Source of the DNA: Spartobacteria bacterium UBA695
GTDB lineage: Bacteria > Verrucomicrobiota > Verrucomicrobiia > Chthoniobacterales > Chthoniobacteraceae
Direction of reading: 5' to 3'
Assembly: GCA_002298145.1 (NCBI GenBank)
Contig: DBMP01000007.1
Span: 18,594-82,593 of the forward strand
DNA length: 64,000 bases
In this document: positions 26,673 to 36,048 of the stretch, piece by piece
How positions within the stretch are numbered: the first letter of the stretch is position 1
How the letters are laid out: every line of letters begins with the position of its first letter
The notes under the pieces: model-generated
Database searches by the model: none
Told to the model about the DNA's origin: nothing
What the model saw: the letters and a program-made list of their open reading frames with translations, nothing else
Position numbers and translations under genes: made by a program

Positions 26673-28283
26673 ATGTCTAGCCCACTTCCCCAACAGCCTC
26701 GCTGGGTTTACGCCCTGCTGGCAGCAATCACCGCCTACGGCATCTATATCCGCGCCCAGCTCCCCATCGCCCCTTTTAGCGACCGGGACACCTGGGGCTT
26801 CCTCTTCCCAAGCCTCAACCACCTAACCACCGGCGTCTTTTGCCACGTACAGGGGCGCGAATTCCCCTACCCGCTCTTTATCGACCGCGTGCTGGCCCTC
26901 TTCGGGACGCTCAACGCGCTCTCGGTCTTGCAGCATCTGCTCGGCGTGCTCACCGCCTTCCTCCTTTGGGAAGCCTGGCAGGGCGCGCTCCGCTTCTTCC
27001 CCGCGACCCCGGCCCTGCGCCACTCACATCGCTGGATCGGCCTGGCCCTCTCGGCCTCCTACCTGCTATCCCTCGGGCCGCTGAAAATGGAGCACACCAT
27101 CCGGCCCGAAGCCGTCTTCCCCCTGGTAGCCGCTCTGGCGCTCCTTTGCGGCACCCGCTTTGGCATCACCTTTTTCCTGGAGCAAAAGCTTCGCCCCGCG
27201 TTTTTCTGGGGCGCGGGGCTGGTAGCGGCGGCCTTTTCGCTCCTGTTCATCAAGGGAGCCTTCGGCGTCGGCGCGCTCGCAGCCATCGCGCCCGTGCTCG
27301 CCGCCTGTTTCCGGCGCGGGACCCCGTGGCGCTTCCGGGTCGCCGTCCTGGCCGTGCCGCTCGCGCTCGTTTTAAGCTGCCTCTGGTACCCCGAGCGCCA
27401 ACTTGTGAGGCGGTATGACACGCTCGGCAACGCATTCGCCCAGCAGCATCTTTTCGCCTTCCAGGGCCGGGTCATCCGGAAGGCCATCGAAGACGAGATC
27501 CAAGGCCGCCAGCCCGCCGCTTATGAGCGAGACCTGCTGCAAAACGTCGCCCGGCGCATGGACGACGTGCTCAACACCAAGAGCCCGCACTATGGCCAAC
27601 TCGGCTTCGACGCCGACGCCATCCTTTACGCCCCCGATTCCGCAGCGCGCTACCTCACCGAACGCTTCCCGGATGGGCGGGATCTGAGCCGCTTCTACAT
27701 GCACTATTACTGGGCCGCCTGGCGGTACTACCCGCTGCAAATGCTCCACAAGGTTACCCACCAGCTCTACACCTTCTACTGGATGAAGAGCCCCTACGAC
27801 ATCCGGAAAGACCCGCTCGCCATCGGCTACGAAGCCGTCCACGGCACCGAACGCATGCCCTCGCTGGCCCAACCGCTGCCGCTCTTCGATCAATACATCG
27901 AGAAAGAGCACCAGCTCACACACTCCAAGCAGACCTGGCGGCAACCGCTCTGGTTACTCGGCCTCAACCGCCTCCTGGCGCTCGTCTACCGGCTCTGCTC
28001 CATCGGGGCCCTGGCGGCAGCGGTCGCCCTGTTCTGGAAACGCGGGACCCCGGAACACCGCCGCCCCCTCTGGTGGTTCCTCTACCTGATGGGATACGGC
28101 TTTTTTAACACCCTGACCCTGGCCGTCGGCCACACGCTGGAGGTCCGGCGATACGTGCAAATCCAGCTCAGCTACACGCTCCTGGCCACCGGCTGCGGGC
28201 TTCTGTTACTGCACCTGCTCATCGAGCGCAAGCGGGCGGCGAAAACGGCCCGCGTCAGCCAAAGCCAGCTCCAGCCGCAGTAA
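26673..28283 (+). CDS. Multi-pass integral membrane protein, function unknown
   Basis: A 536-residue protein with about ten hydrophobic helices, a large soluble loop in the C-terminal half (residues about 245-425) and a basic tail. The pattern of an N-terminal hydrophobic block and a FSDRDTW motif loosely recalls membrane glycosyltransferases of the GT39/ArnT kind, but I see no certain catalytic signature. It lies between trpC and purD. Confidence 0.6.
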   Translation: MSSPLPQQPRWVYALLAAITAYGIYIRAQLPIAPFSDRDTWGFLFPSLNHLTTGVFCHVQGREFPYPLFIDRVLALFGTLNALSVLQHLLGVLTAFLLWEAWQGALRFFPATPALRHSHRWIGLALSASYLLSLGPLKMEHTIRPEAVFPLVAALALLCGTRFGITFFLEQKLRPAFFWGAGLVAAAFSLLFIKGAFGVGALAAIAPVLAACFRRGTPWRFRVAVLAVPLALVLSCLWYPERQLVRRYDTLGNAFAQQHLFAFQGRVIRKAIEDEIQGRQPAAYERDLLQNVARRMDDVLNTKSPHYGQLGFDADAILYAPDSAARYLTERFPDGRDLSRFYMHYYWAAWRYYPLQMLHKVTHQLYTFYWMKSPYDIRKDPLAIGYEAVHGTERMPSLAQPLPLFDQYIEKEHQLTHSKQTWRQPLWLLGLNRLLALVYRLCSIGALAAAVALFWKRGTPEHRRPLWWFLYLMGYGFFNTLTLAVGHTLEVRRYVQIQLSYTLLATGCGLLLLHLLIERKRAAKTARVSQSQLQPQ

Positions 28284-28325
28284 TGCTGGCGCATTTTGAG
28301 CAATCCTGCTTTTCTTGTCTCCCGC

Positions 28326-29594
28326 ATGAAAATTCTCGTTATCGGCAGTGGCGGGCGCGAACACGCGCTGGTATGGAAACTCCGGCAATCGCCGCGGGTA
28401 TCGGCGGTCTATTGCGCCCCCGGCAACGCAGGAACGGCAGAAATCGCCACCAACGTCCCCTTGCCGATCAGCGATCACCATGGCTTGATCGAATTTGCCC
28501 GCGCCGAGCGCATCGGCCTCATCGTCGTCGGCCCCGATGACGCCCTGGCCGCCGGGATCGTCGATCACCTCGGCCACGCAGGCCTGCGAGTCTTTGGCCC
28601 TACGCAGAGCGCCGCTCGGCTGGAATCGAGCAAAGTCTTCGCCAAGGAATTCATGCAGCGCCACGGCATCCCGACCGCCGCCAGCGGCCATTTCTCCGAT
28701 CCCGCCGAAGCGCACCGCTTCTGCCAGAAGAGCAAATTTCCCCTCGTCATCAAAGCCGACGGCCTCGCCCTCGGTAAAGGCGTCATCATCGCCCAGACCC
28801 CGTGGGAAGCCGCCCAGGCCATCAACGAGATCATGGAAAAACGCGCCTTCGGGGCCGCGGGCGACCAGGTCGTCATTGAGGAATTCCTCTCGGGCCAGGA
28901 ATGCTCCGTGCATGCTTTGGTGGATGGCGAAAACTACGTCCTCTTCCCCGCCGCGCAGGATCATAAACAGATTTTCGAAGGCGACAAAGGCCCCAACACC
29001 GGCGGCATGGGCACCTTCTCCCCCCCCGACAAGCTCGTCACCCCAGAGATCATCGAGCGCATTCACAAGGAAATCATGGTCCCCTTCATGGAAGGGATCA
29101 AAAAGGACGGCCTGCACTACAAAGGCCTCCTCTTCCCCGGCCTGATGATCACCGAAGAGGGCCCGAAAGTCCTGGAATTCAACTGCCGCTTCGGCGATCC
29201 CGAGACCCAGGTGCTGCTGCCGCGCCTCAAGGGCGACCTGGTCGATTGGATCGAAGCCGCCGTCGCGGGCCGCCTCGACTTGGTGGAAGCCGACTGGGAC
29301 CCCCGCCCCGCCTGTTGCGTCGTTATGGCCTCCGGCGGCTACCCGGGCTCCTACACCAAGGGCAAAGTCATCACCGGCATTGAAGAGGCCGAGGCGCTTG
29401 GCGACGTCACCGTCTTCCACGCGGGCACGCATCAAGAAGAGGGCGCCCTCGTCACCGCGGGCGGCCGCGTCCTGGGCGTCACCGCCATGGGGGGCACCCT
29501 GGCCGAAGCCCAGGCCCGAGCCTACGAAGCAGTTTCCCGGATTCATTTCGAGGGAGCCACATTCCGGCGCGACATCGGCGCAAAAGGGCTGTAG
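28326..29594 (+). CDS. purD: Phosphoribosylamine-glycine ligase (GARS)
   Basis: A 422-residue ATP-grasp enzyme of de novo purine synthesis that joins glycine to 5-phosphoribosylamine. Signatures are ILVIGSGGREHAL at the start, PLVIKADGLALGKGV, DHKQIFEGDKGPNTGGMG and the ATP-grasp FNCRFGDPETQ. Length is normal. The start at 28326 (MKILVIGSG) is the family-consistent one. Confidence 0.97.
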   Translation: MKILVIGSGGREHALVWKLRQSPRVSAVYCAPGNAGTAEIATNVPLPISDHHGLIEFARAERIGLIVVGPDDALAAGIVDHLGHAGLRVFGPTQSAARLESSKVFAKEFMQRHGIPTAASGHFSDPAEAHRFCQKSKFPLVIKADGLALGKGVIIAQTPWEAAQAINEIMEKRAFGAAGDQVVIEEFLSGQECSVHALVDGENYVLFPAAQDHKQIFEGDKGPNTGGMGTFSPPDKLVTPEIIERIHKEIMVPFMEGIKKDGLHYKGLLFPGLMITEEGPKVLEFNCRFGDPETQVLLPRLKGDLVDWIEAAVAGRLDLVEADWDPRPACCVVMASGGYPGSYTKGKVITGIEEAEALGDVTVFHAGTHQEEGALVTAGGRVLGVTAMGGTLAEAQARAYEAVSRIHFEGATFRRDIGAKGL

Positions 29595-29617
29595 GGTCGC
29601 GCTTGTTACCCTTGCCT

Positions 29618-30790
29618 ATGAACCCCAGCTTTCGCATCGCGGCGGCCGCCAGCCTCCTCCTTGGAGTCAACTTTGAGGTCGCCCCCCGGGTCTTTGGCCA
29701 GACCGAAGCCGCCAAACCGGCCGCCTCGGTCTCGCCCACCCCGAGCCCATCTGCCACCGCCACGCCCAGCCCGGCCAAAACGCCCGAACCCACGCCCACC
29801 CCGGCGGCACTCAGCCCCGCTCGGGCCGTCGACTCCCTTTCCGACGCCGAGGCCCAGCAAGCCCTCGACCTCCTGCGCTCCACCTACGTCCGCTCCGGCA
29901 CGCTCAACGAAGCCGCCCTCAACCGCGCCACACTCCAGGGCCTCCTGGAACGCATCGGCGGCGGCGCGGCCATCCGAGCCACGGGCGGCGAAGCAGCCGC
30001 CGAAAGCCCCTTCCGCTCCGAGATCCTCGATGAACAGATCGGCTACGTCCGCCTCGGCTCCCTCTCCAAAGGGCACCTGGCCGAGTTCGACGCCGCGCTG
30101 GGGAACTTTAACGCCAAGAAAGTCGGCTCCCTCATCCTCGACCTGAGGGCCACGCCGCCCTCCAACGACTTCGACCTCGCCGCCGACGTCATCAAGCGCC
30201 TCACGCCGAAGGGGAAAATGCTCTTCGCCATCCACCGCCCCAGCGCCAAGCAAGAGCGGATGTTCACCTCCGACCTCGACCCGGCCTTTAAAGGCAACGT
30301 CGTCACCCTCGTCGGGCGCGACACCGCCGGAGCCCCGGAAGTCATCGCCGCCGTCCTGCGGGGCGTGGGCAATGCGCTCGTGGTAGGCCACCATACAGCG
30401 GGCCAGGCTGCAGAATACTCCGAACTGCCGTTGAAAGGCGGCAAAACCCTGCGCGTCGCCGTGGCCGAGGTCAAGCTGCCCGCGCAAGTCACCGTTTTCC
30501 CCGACGGGCTCAAGCCCGACCTCTCCGTGCAAGTCGCCGCCCGCGACGAGCGCGAGGCCCTGCAAACCGGCCTGGATAAAGGCGTGGCGGGGCTCGTCTA
30601 CGAGACCGAGCGGGCGCGGATCAACGAAGCGGCGCTCGTCGCCGGGACCAACCCCGAGCTCGACGCCGACGAAGAAGAACAGCGCCGGGGCAAGAGCGAC
30701 GAAGAGGACGTCCCGCCCTGCGACGTCGTGCTCCAGCGCGCCGTGGACCTCGTGACCACCCTGCGCATCTTCGGCGGCAAAATGCCCTAA
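29618..30790 (+). CDS. S41-family peptidase homologue lacking the catalytic Ser-Lys pair
   Basis: A 390-residue exported protein with a signal peptide, a long Pro/Thr/Ala linker (about residues 30-70), and a tail-specific-protease domain. It has lost the catalytic residues expected from E. coli Prc. The serine position is Thr236 (GRDTAGAPEV) and the lysine position is Gln263 (HHTAGQAAE). It is therefore probably a pseudoenzyme or altered hydrolase. The PDZ domain is not evident. It lies 23 bases after purD and 87 bases before hflK. Confidence 0.75.
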   Translation: MNPSFRIAAAASLLLGVNFEVAPRVFGQTEAAKPAASVSPTPSPSATATPSPAKTPEPTPTPAALSPARAVDSLSDAEAQQALDLLRSTYVRSGTLNEAALNRATLQGLLERIGGGAAIRATGGEAAAESPFRSEILDEQIGYVRLGSLSKGHLAEFDAALGNFNAKKVGSLILDLRATPPSNDFDLAADVIKRLTPKGKMLFAIHRPSAKQERMFTSDLDPAFKGNVVTLVGRDTAGAPEVIAAVLRGVGNALVVGHHTAGQAAEYSELPLKGGKTLRVAVAEVKLPAQVTVFPDGLKPDLSVQVAARDEREALQTGLDKGVAGLVYETERARINEAALVAGTNPELDADEEEQRRGKSDEEDVPPCDVVLQRAVDLVTTLRIFGGKMP

Positions 30791-30877
30791 ATTTTTTTCA
30801 GGAACTCGAGGAACTCGGGAAAAAGGCAGGAATCCTTTTCATGAGTTCCTGATGATTTCCTATTTATCCCCCTCTTT

Positions 30878-31858
30878 ATGAGAACTCCTATGGAACCCAT
30901 TGACGCCAATCCCCGGCCCCCCATGGCGGGCCTGATCGCAGCCGGTGCCGTGGTCCTTCTGATCCTCGTCGGGGCAGTAACGTCGTACTACACCGTCAAC
31001 GCCGAATCCGAGGGCGTCGTGCTCCGGTTCGGCAAATACCTCGGCACCACCGAGCCGGGCCTGCATTTCAAGATCCCCTTCGGCATCGACTCCGTCACCG
31101 TCGTCCCCACCCGGCGGCAGCTCAAACAAGAGTTCGGCTTCTACTCGCCCGGTGCCACCTCCAACCCCGACCAGGTCGGCGCGGATCAGGATACCGAGAA
31201 AAACATCGTCACCGGCGACCTAAACGCCGCCCTCGTCGAGTGGGTCGTGCAATACCGCATCGAGGACCCGAAGGCCTACCTCTTCGACGTTCGCAACCCC
31301 GGCCAGACCCTGCGCGACCTCTCCGAAGCCTCCATGCGCGAGGTCATCGGCGACCGCACCGTGGACGAAGTCATCACCATCGGCCGCCAGGAGATCGAAG
31401 TCTCCGCCCTGGCCCGCATGCAGGACCTGGCCAAGCGCTACCGCCTGGGCATCCGCGTCGACCAAGTGCAGCTGAAAAACGTCAACCCACCCCGGCAGGT
31501 CCAGGGCTCCTTCAACGAAGTCAACAAAGCCCAGCAGGATCGCGAAAACGCCATCAACGTGGCCAACGGCGACTACAACAAAGCCATCCCCAAAGCCCGG
31601 GGCGACGCCGACCGGGACATCAGCACCGCGGAAGGCTACCGCTTCAAACGCGAAAACGAGGCTAACGGCGACGTCGCCTCCTTCACCTCCATGCTGGCCG
31701 AATACACCAAAGCCCCCGCCGTCACCCGCACCCGGCTTTACCTCGAAACCATGGGCGAGCTGATGCCCCAGGTTCGGCAGAAAATCATCTTCGACGAGTC
31801 GCTCAAACAACTCCTGCCGGTCCTGCCGATGGGAGCCAAAACCGGGGAGGTCAAGTAA
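30878..31858 (+). CDS. hflK: HflK, subunit of the HflKC membrane complex
   Basis: A 326-residue band-7/SPFH protein with one N-terminal membrane helix (LIAAGAVVLLILVGAVTS) and a periplasmic prohibitin-like domain. With HflC it forms a large cage around the FtsH protease and tunes its activity. RFGKYLGTTEPGLHFKIPFG is the family signature. It is shorter than E. coli HflK (419) because the Gly-rich N-terminus is missing. hflC begins 2 bases after its stop. Confidence 0.92.
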   Translation: MRTPMEPIDANPRPPMAGLIAAGAVVLLILVGAVTSYYTVNAESEGVVLRFGKYLGTTEPGLHFKIPFGIDSVTVVPTRRQLKQEFGFYSPGATSNPDQVGADQDTEKNIVTGDLNAALVEWVVQYRIEDPKAYLFDVRNPGQTLRDLSEASMREVIGDRTVDEVITIGRQEIEVSALARMQDLAKRYRLGIRVDQVQLKNVNPPRQVQGSFNEVNKAQQDRENAINVANGDYNKAIPKARGDADRDISTAEGYRFKRENEANGDVASFTSMLAEYTKAPAVTRTRLYLETMGELMPQVRQKIIFDESLKQLLPVLPMGAKTGEVK

Positions 31859-31859
31859 C

Positions 31860-32837
31860 ATGAAATCCATCGCCGCCATCCTGGTGGGCGCCGCCGCGCT
31901 CATCGCGCTCCTCGTCCTCTCCGGAGCCTACTACACCGTCGAACAGACCGAACAGGTCATCGTCACCCAGTTCGGCAAACCCGTCGGCGAACCGATCACC
32001 GAGCCGGGCCTGCACTTTAAAAAACCGTTCATCCAGGACGTCAACCGCATCGACAAACGCTTCCTGGAATGGGACGGCGCCTCCGCCGCGATCCCCACCC
32101 GGGACAAGACCTACATCCAGGTAGCCACCTTCGCGCGCTGGCGCATCGAGGACCCCAAGACCTACTTCGTGCGCCTGCACGACGAACGCAGCGCGCAATC
32201 CCGCCTGGAGGACATCCTCGGCAGCGAGACCCGCAACGCCATCGCCAAGCACGACCTCATCGAGATCATCCGCACCGACAAAAACCGCAAGCCCCAGCGC
32301 GACGAGACCCTCAAGGAAGGCCTCGGCACCATCGGCATGCTCCCGGCGATCCAGTTCGGGCGGCTCAAAGTCGAGGAAGAGATCCGGACCGAGGCCGTCG
32401 GCAAGCTCGCCGAGTTTGGCATCTCGCTGCTCGACTTCCGCATCAAGCGCGTCAACTACAACCCCGAAGTGCTCGACCGAATCTACCAGCGCATGATCAG
32501 CGAGCGCATGCAGATCGCCCAGCGCTTCCGGTCCGAAGGCGAGGGGGAATCCGCGCGCATCGCAGGCCAGCGGGAGCGCGACCTGAACGAAATCCAGTCC
32601 AAAGCCTACTGGCAGGTGCAGAAAATCCGGGGTGAAGCCGACGCCAAAGCCATGGAAATCTACGCCCGCGCCTACACCCAGAACCCGCAGGCCTCGGAAT
32701 TCTACACCTTCCTGAAAACCATGGAGACCTACCGGAAGATCTTTACCAAAGACTCCACCATGGTCCTCTCCACCGACACCGACCTCTTCAACCTCCTCAA
32801 GCGCTCCACGCCCAAAGGCCCGACCAATACGCCATAG
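31860..32837 (+). CDS. hflC: HflC, subunit of the HflKC membrane complex
   Basis: A 325-residue SPFH protein with an N-terminal membrane helix (AALIALLVLSGAYYTV). The family motifs QFGKPVGEPITEPGLHFK, AIPTRDKTYIQVATFARWRI and EGESARIAGQRERDLNEI are present. It pairs with HflK. Its start lies 2 bases after the hflK stop, so they form one operon; the upstream S41-like gene may belong to it. Confidence 0.93.
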   Translation: MKSIAAILVGAAALIALLVLSGAYYTVEQTEQVIVTQFGKPVGEPITEPGLHFKKPFIQDVNRIDKRFLEWDGASAAIPTRDKTYIQVATFARWRIEDPKTYFVRLHDERSAQSRLEDILGSETRNAIAKHDLIEIIRTDKNRKPQRDETLKEGLGTIGMLPAIQFGRLKVEEEIRTEAVGKLAEFGISLLDFRIKRVNYNPEVLDRIYQRMISERMQIAQRFRSEGEGESARIAGQRERDLNEIQSKAYWQVQKIRGEADAKAMEIYARAYTQNPQASEFYTFLKTMETYRKIFTKDSTMVLSTDTDLFNLLKRSTPKGPTNTP

Positions 32838-32851
32838 CGGCACCGCGTCGG

Positions 32852-34510
32852 CTATTTGCTTTCCTGCATGAGCGGCTTCCCGCCGTGATTGATCGCATCG
32901 GGATAGTCTCTGCGAATCTGCTCCTGGAGCGTCTTCGCCTCGTCCGTTTTGTCGGATTCGAGGTAATAGCCCGCCAAATAAAACCGTGCGTAGGCCCCCA
33001 CTTGAACCCCGTCGCCGTAAAAGCTGTCGCTGTATTTCTCGATAGCCTCTTTTAAATAATTCTCCCGTTCCTGCCCCTGTGACCGCTGGGCAAGATACAT
33101 CAGCGCGCAACCGGCACGATTGGATTGGGGATATTTCTCAATGACCAGTTTGAGGACATCCTTTGCTCCCGGGCTGCCCAGTTCCTTGTTGGCCATCTGG
33201 TAGAGGGACTCAAGTTCTTTGAATTGCTCCGGGGTATAGGTTTTCCGATCCTTGGCAAAGCGTTCCCTGACCCGCTCTTGATTCTTTTGGGCGGGCGGAA
33301 TGGGCCGATTCTCGGCGTTGAGGAAGCTTGTGGATCTTGGCGAACGCCGGGGTTGCTGGGAATTGATGGTGAGCTGGACGTTCGGGAGCGGGTCGAAAAG
33401 GGGATTGTCGGGCGGCGCCGGTTGGGGTTCTTCGCCGGTGTTTTTTGAAGTGATGGCATTGCGTGTCAGCGTTGTAATCCCGAGCGCCAAAAACAGCGCC
33501 AACCCCAGTCTCCACGCATGCGAAGCGCCCGTCGTGGCTTGCATGATGCGCGTGAGTCGCTCTTTAAGGTGGCGGTTGCTTTCCATCATGCTGACGGAGG
33601 GCAGGATTGCGCTTTGTCGCGGGGAAAAATCCTCCAGCAACCGCAGAAGCGTCTCGCCGTAAAGGCGCTTCAATCCGATTCGATCTTGTTCCAGCACCAG
33701 CGCGTCGCATGCCAGTTCGCGGTCCCGGCGCATTTGCCGAAACGCGAACCACAACACGGGGTTGAACCAGTGCGCGATTTGCAGCCCGAGCAGCAGCGGA
33801 TTGAGCCAGAGGTCCTTTCGCCGCAGGTGGGCAAATTCGTGCAGAAACACCATGCGCAGCTCTTCGGGCGAGAAGCGTTGGGGGAGCCCCTCCGGCAACA
33901 GCACCACCGGGCGCAACAACCCCATCATGGCCGGAGCGCTCACGTGGGGCGTTTCGAGGATTCGGATCCGTTGGCGCACTTTTTGCGGTATGCCCATCTG
34001 CTCCGCCGCCGCTTGCGCACAAGCCAGCACCGTCGCATCCTCGCACACGGGCGCGCGCCGAACGGCCTGGCCAAAACGCCGCACCTGAAGCAATGCGACC
34101 GCGCCAAACCCCGTTGCCCCCAGCAGCCAAAGCAACGCCAAGCCCTGCTGTTTGGAGAGAGAAAAGGGCTTTGCTTGCGCGGGTTGCGCAGGCTGCGTTG
34201 GTGTCACAGGTAGAGCGGCGGGCGGCGTGATCGCGTCGGTTTCCAAGGCAGACGCCACCCAGCGTTCTGCCCAAACCGGCGTCACCCCGCGATCCATGGC
34301 AAACCCTTTAGTTCGCAGAGGCATTTGCGGCAACCCTGGGAGCAGCAATCGCGCGACGACCAGCAGCCAAAGCGCATAACGCCAGGATGCCGGGAGCGAT
34401 TTGCGAAAACAAAAACGCGCCAGCAGGACCGCCAAAACAATCCAGGCGGCTTCCCATGAGGTGTGCGCCAGCCATTGGGTAAAATACTCTATATTACCAA
34501 GCAGGTTCAT
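32852..34510 (-). CDS. BlaR1/MecR1-type M56 membrane metalloprotease with repeat tail
   Basis: A 552-residue inner-membrane protein with N-terminal helices and the M56 zinc motif HEFAH (residues 224-228), followed by RRKDLWLNP. Such proteins sense a signal outside and cleave the BlaI/MecI repressor. The penicillin-binding sensor domain of true BlaR1 is missing. Instead, after a helix near residue 335 there is a Pro-rich linker and a TPR-like region (VLKLVIEKYPQSNRAGCALM). The signal is thus probably not a beta-lactam. It overlaps blaI by 4 bases. Confidence 0.85.
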   Translation of the reverse strand: MNLLGNIEYFTQWLAHTSWEAAWIVLAVLLARFCFRKSLPASWRYALWLLVVARLLLPGLPQMPLRTKGFAMDRGVTPVWAERWVASALETDAITPPAALPVTPTQPAQPAQAKPFSLSKQQGLALLWLLGATGFGAVALLQVRRFGQAVRRAPVCEDATVLACAQAAAEQMGIPQKVRQRIRILETPHVSAPAMMGLLRPVVLLPEGLPQRFSPEELRMVFLHEFAHLRRKDLWLNPLLLGLQIAHWFNPVLWFAFRQMRRDRELACDALVLEQDRIGLKRLYGETLLRLLEDFSPRQSAILPSVSMMESNRHLKERLTRIMQATTGASHAWRLGLALFLALGITTLTRNAITSKNTGEEPQPAPPDNPLFDPLPNVQLTINSQQPRRSPRSTSFLNAENRPIPPAQKNQERVRERFAKDRKTYTPEQFKELESLYQMANKELGSPGAKDVLKLVIEKYPQSNRAGCALMYLAQRSQGQERENYLKEAIEKYSDSFYGDGVQVGAYARFYLAGYYLESDKTDEAKTLQEQIRRDYPDAINHGGKPLMQESK

Positions 34511-34881
34511 GGTTTACCCTCCTCTTGATCGAGCACCTTGCGCAGTTGATCGAGCTCTTCGCGGGTGAGTTTGCGGTTTTGAACGAAATGAACCAGCAGC
34601 GCCTCCGCCGCACCGCCAAAGAGACGATCCAGCAGCGAATCGACCTCTTCCCTCACGCACTCTTCACGCGGAAGCGCGGGGCGGTAGAGGTAGCGGTTGG
34701 ATTCCTGGGTGTATAGGAGCGCCCCCTTTTGAACGAGCCGCGCAAGCATCGTGCGCACGGTGTTGGGGGCCCAGGATTCCTTGTCCGAGAGCACCTCAAG
34801 CACCTCCGCGGCGCTAATGGGGTGCTGCTTCCAAATGACTTCCATGACCTTCCATTCGGCCGGGGCAATATTAATGCTCAC
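34507..34881 (-). CDS. BlaI/MecI/CopY-family repressor
   Basis: A 124-residue winged-helix repressor with the BlaI signature APAEWKVMEVIW and the wing region WAPNTVRTMLARLVQKGAL. A likely cleavage segment follows (SNRYLYRPAL). The start is GTG at 34881; no canonical start is better placed. It overlaps the M56 protease gene by 4 bases. Palindromic operators overlap its promoter at 34888-34931, so it should repress its own operon. Confidence 0.9.
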   Translation of the reverse strand: MSINIAPAEWKVMEVIWKQHPISAAEVLEVLSDKESWAPNTVRTMLARLVQKGALLYTQESNRYLYRPALPREECVREEVDSLLDRLFGGAAEALLVHFVQNRKLTREELDQLRKVLDQEEGKP

Positions 34882-34887
34882 AGCGTT

Positions 34888-34931
34888 ATTAAACTACAAG
34901 CGTAGTCACCCTGTCAACTACAACTGTGGTT
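34888..34931 (-). promoter_or_regulatory. Promoter and BlaI-type operators of the blaI/M56 operon
   Basis: On the minus strand TTGACA (34912-34917) and TTTAAT (34888-34893), 18 bases apart, form a good sigma-70 promoter. Two palindromes overlap it: ACTAC-AAGC-GTAGT (34893-34906) in the spacer and AACTACAACTGTGGTT (34916-34931) over the -35. They resemble the TACAnnTGTA sites of BlaI/MecI. The -10 lies only 6 bases before the GTG start, so the message would be leaderless. Confidence 0.72.
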
Positions 34932-34974
34932 CGCCGAAACAGCCCCTTTGCCTGGGGATGACCGTGGGCCTTCC

Positions 34975-36048
34975 CTACGCCGTCGTTTTGGGGTAGCTGC
35001 CCAGGATTTTGAGCCACGTGCAGCGCTTCTCCATTTCGGCGAGCGCCTCGGCCACCCGGGTGTCTTGCGCATGGCCTTCGATGTCGACGAAGAAGAAATA
35101 TTCCCAGGCCTTGCGCTTGGAGGGGCGGCTTTCGATCTTGCTCATCGAAATGCCCAACTGCTGCAACGGCTCCAGCGCGGAGAATAGTGTCCCACTCTTC
35201 TCGGCAGGTACGGAAAAGAGCAGCGACGTCTTATCGTGTCCCGAAGCCGGGCACAGCTGCGGGCCGATGACCAGAAAGCGCGTGGTGTTAAACGCGCTGT
35301 CCTGGATGGAGGCCTCCAGGATATCCAGCTTGTAGAGCTCCGCCGCAAGCTTCCCGGCGATGGCCGCCGTATTCGGCTCCTCGGCAGCGTGCTGCGCCGC
35401 GCGGGTGTTGCTGGAGGCCACGAGGACCTCCGCCGTGGGGAAATTCGTCTGAAGCCAGCGGCGGCACTGCCCGAGCGACTGCGGGTGGGAGTAGATTTTG
35501 CAAATTTCCGAACGCGGACAGCGAGCCAGGAGGTTCTGCTCCACTTTGAGCAGGATCTCGGAGCAGATTTTCAGGTCGCTCGACATGAATTCATCCAGCG
35601 TGTGGGTCACGGCCCCCTCGGTGGAGTTTTCGATCGGCACCACGCCGTAGTCGGCCGTGCCGCGCGCCACCGCCGCGAAGACTTCCGTGATGTTCGCTTG
35701 CGCGGAGTACTCCACGCTCGCGCCGAATTTATTGCGCGCCGCCTCGTGGGTGTACGTCCCCGCCGGGCCGAAATAGGCGATAACGAGCCCTTTTTCGAGC
35801 TGGTAGGAGGCCGACATGATCTCGCGGTAGATGGCCCGCACCGCCGAGCCCGGGAGCCGTCCGCCGAGCTTCGCATTGCGCTTTTCCAGCGAACGCAGGA
35901 GGGTCTCCTCCCGGTCCGGGGCAAAGATCGCACCCCCGTTGCGGCGCTTCACCTCGCCCACTTCGTGGACAAGGTCGGCACGCTGGTTGAGCAACTCGAG
36001 CAGGCGCTCGTCGAGGGCGTCAATTTTCTTGCGGATCGGTGTCAGCAT
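34975..36048 (-). CDS. pheA: Bifunctional chorismate mutase/prephenate dehydratase
   Basis: A 357-residue P-protein of phenylalanine synthesis. Residues about 1-85 are an AroQ-type chorismate mutase (RKKIDALDERLLELLNQRAD). Next comes the prephenate dehydratase (YFGPAGTYTHEAA, VPIENSTEGAVTHTLD, NTTRFLVIG) and a C-terminal ACT domain with the ESRP phenylalanine-binding motif (KIESRPSKRKAWEY). The ACT domain predicts feedback inhibition by phenylalanine. Its start overlaps the end of scpB by 29 bases. Confidence 0.95.
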   Translation of the reverse strand: MLTPIRKKIDALDERLLELLNQRADLVHEVGEVKRRNGGAIFAPDREETLLRSLEKRNAKLGGRLPGSAVRAIYREIMSASYQLEKGLVIAYFGPAGTYTHEAARNKFGASVEYSAQANITEVFAAVARGTADYGVVPIENSTEGAVTHTLDEFMSSDLKICSEILLKVEQNLLARCPRSEICKIYSHPQSLGQCRRWLQTNFPTAEVLVASSNTRAAQHAAEEPNTAAIAGKLAAELYKLDILEASIQDSAFNTTRFLVIGPQLCPASGHDKTSLLFSVPAEKSGTLFSALEPLQQLGISMSKIESRPSKRKAWEYFFFVDIEGHAQDTRVAEALAEMEKRCTWLKILGSYPKTTA

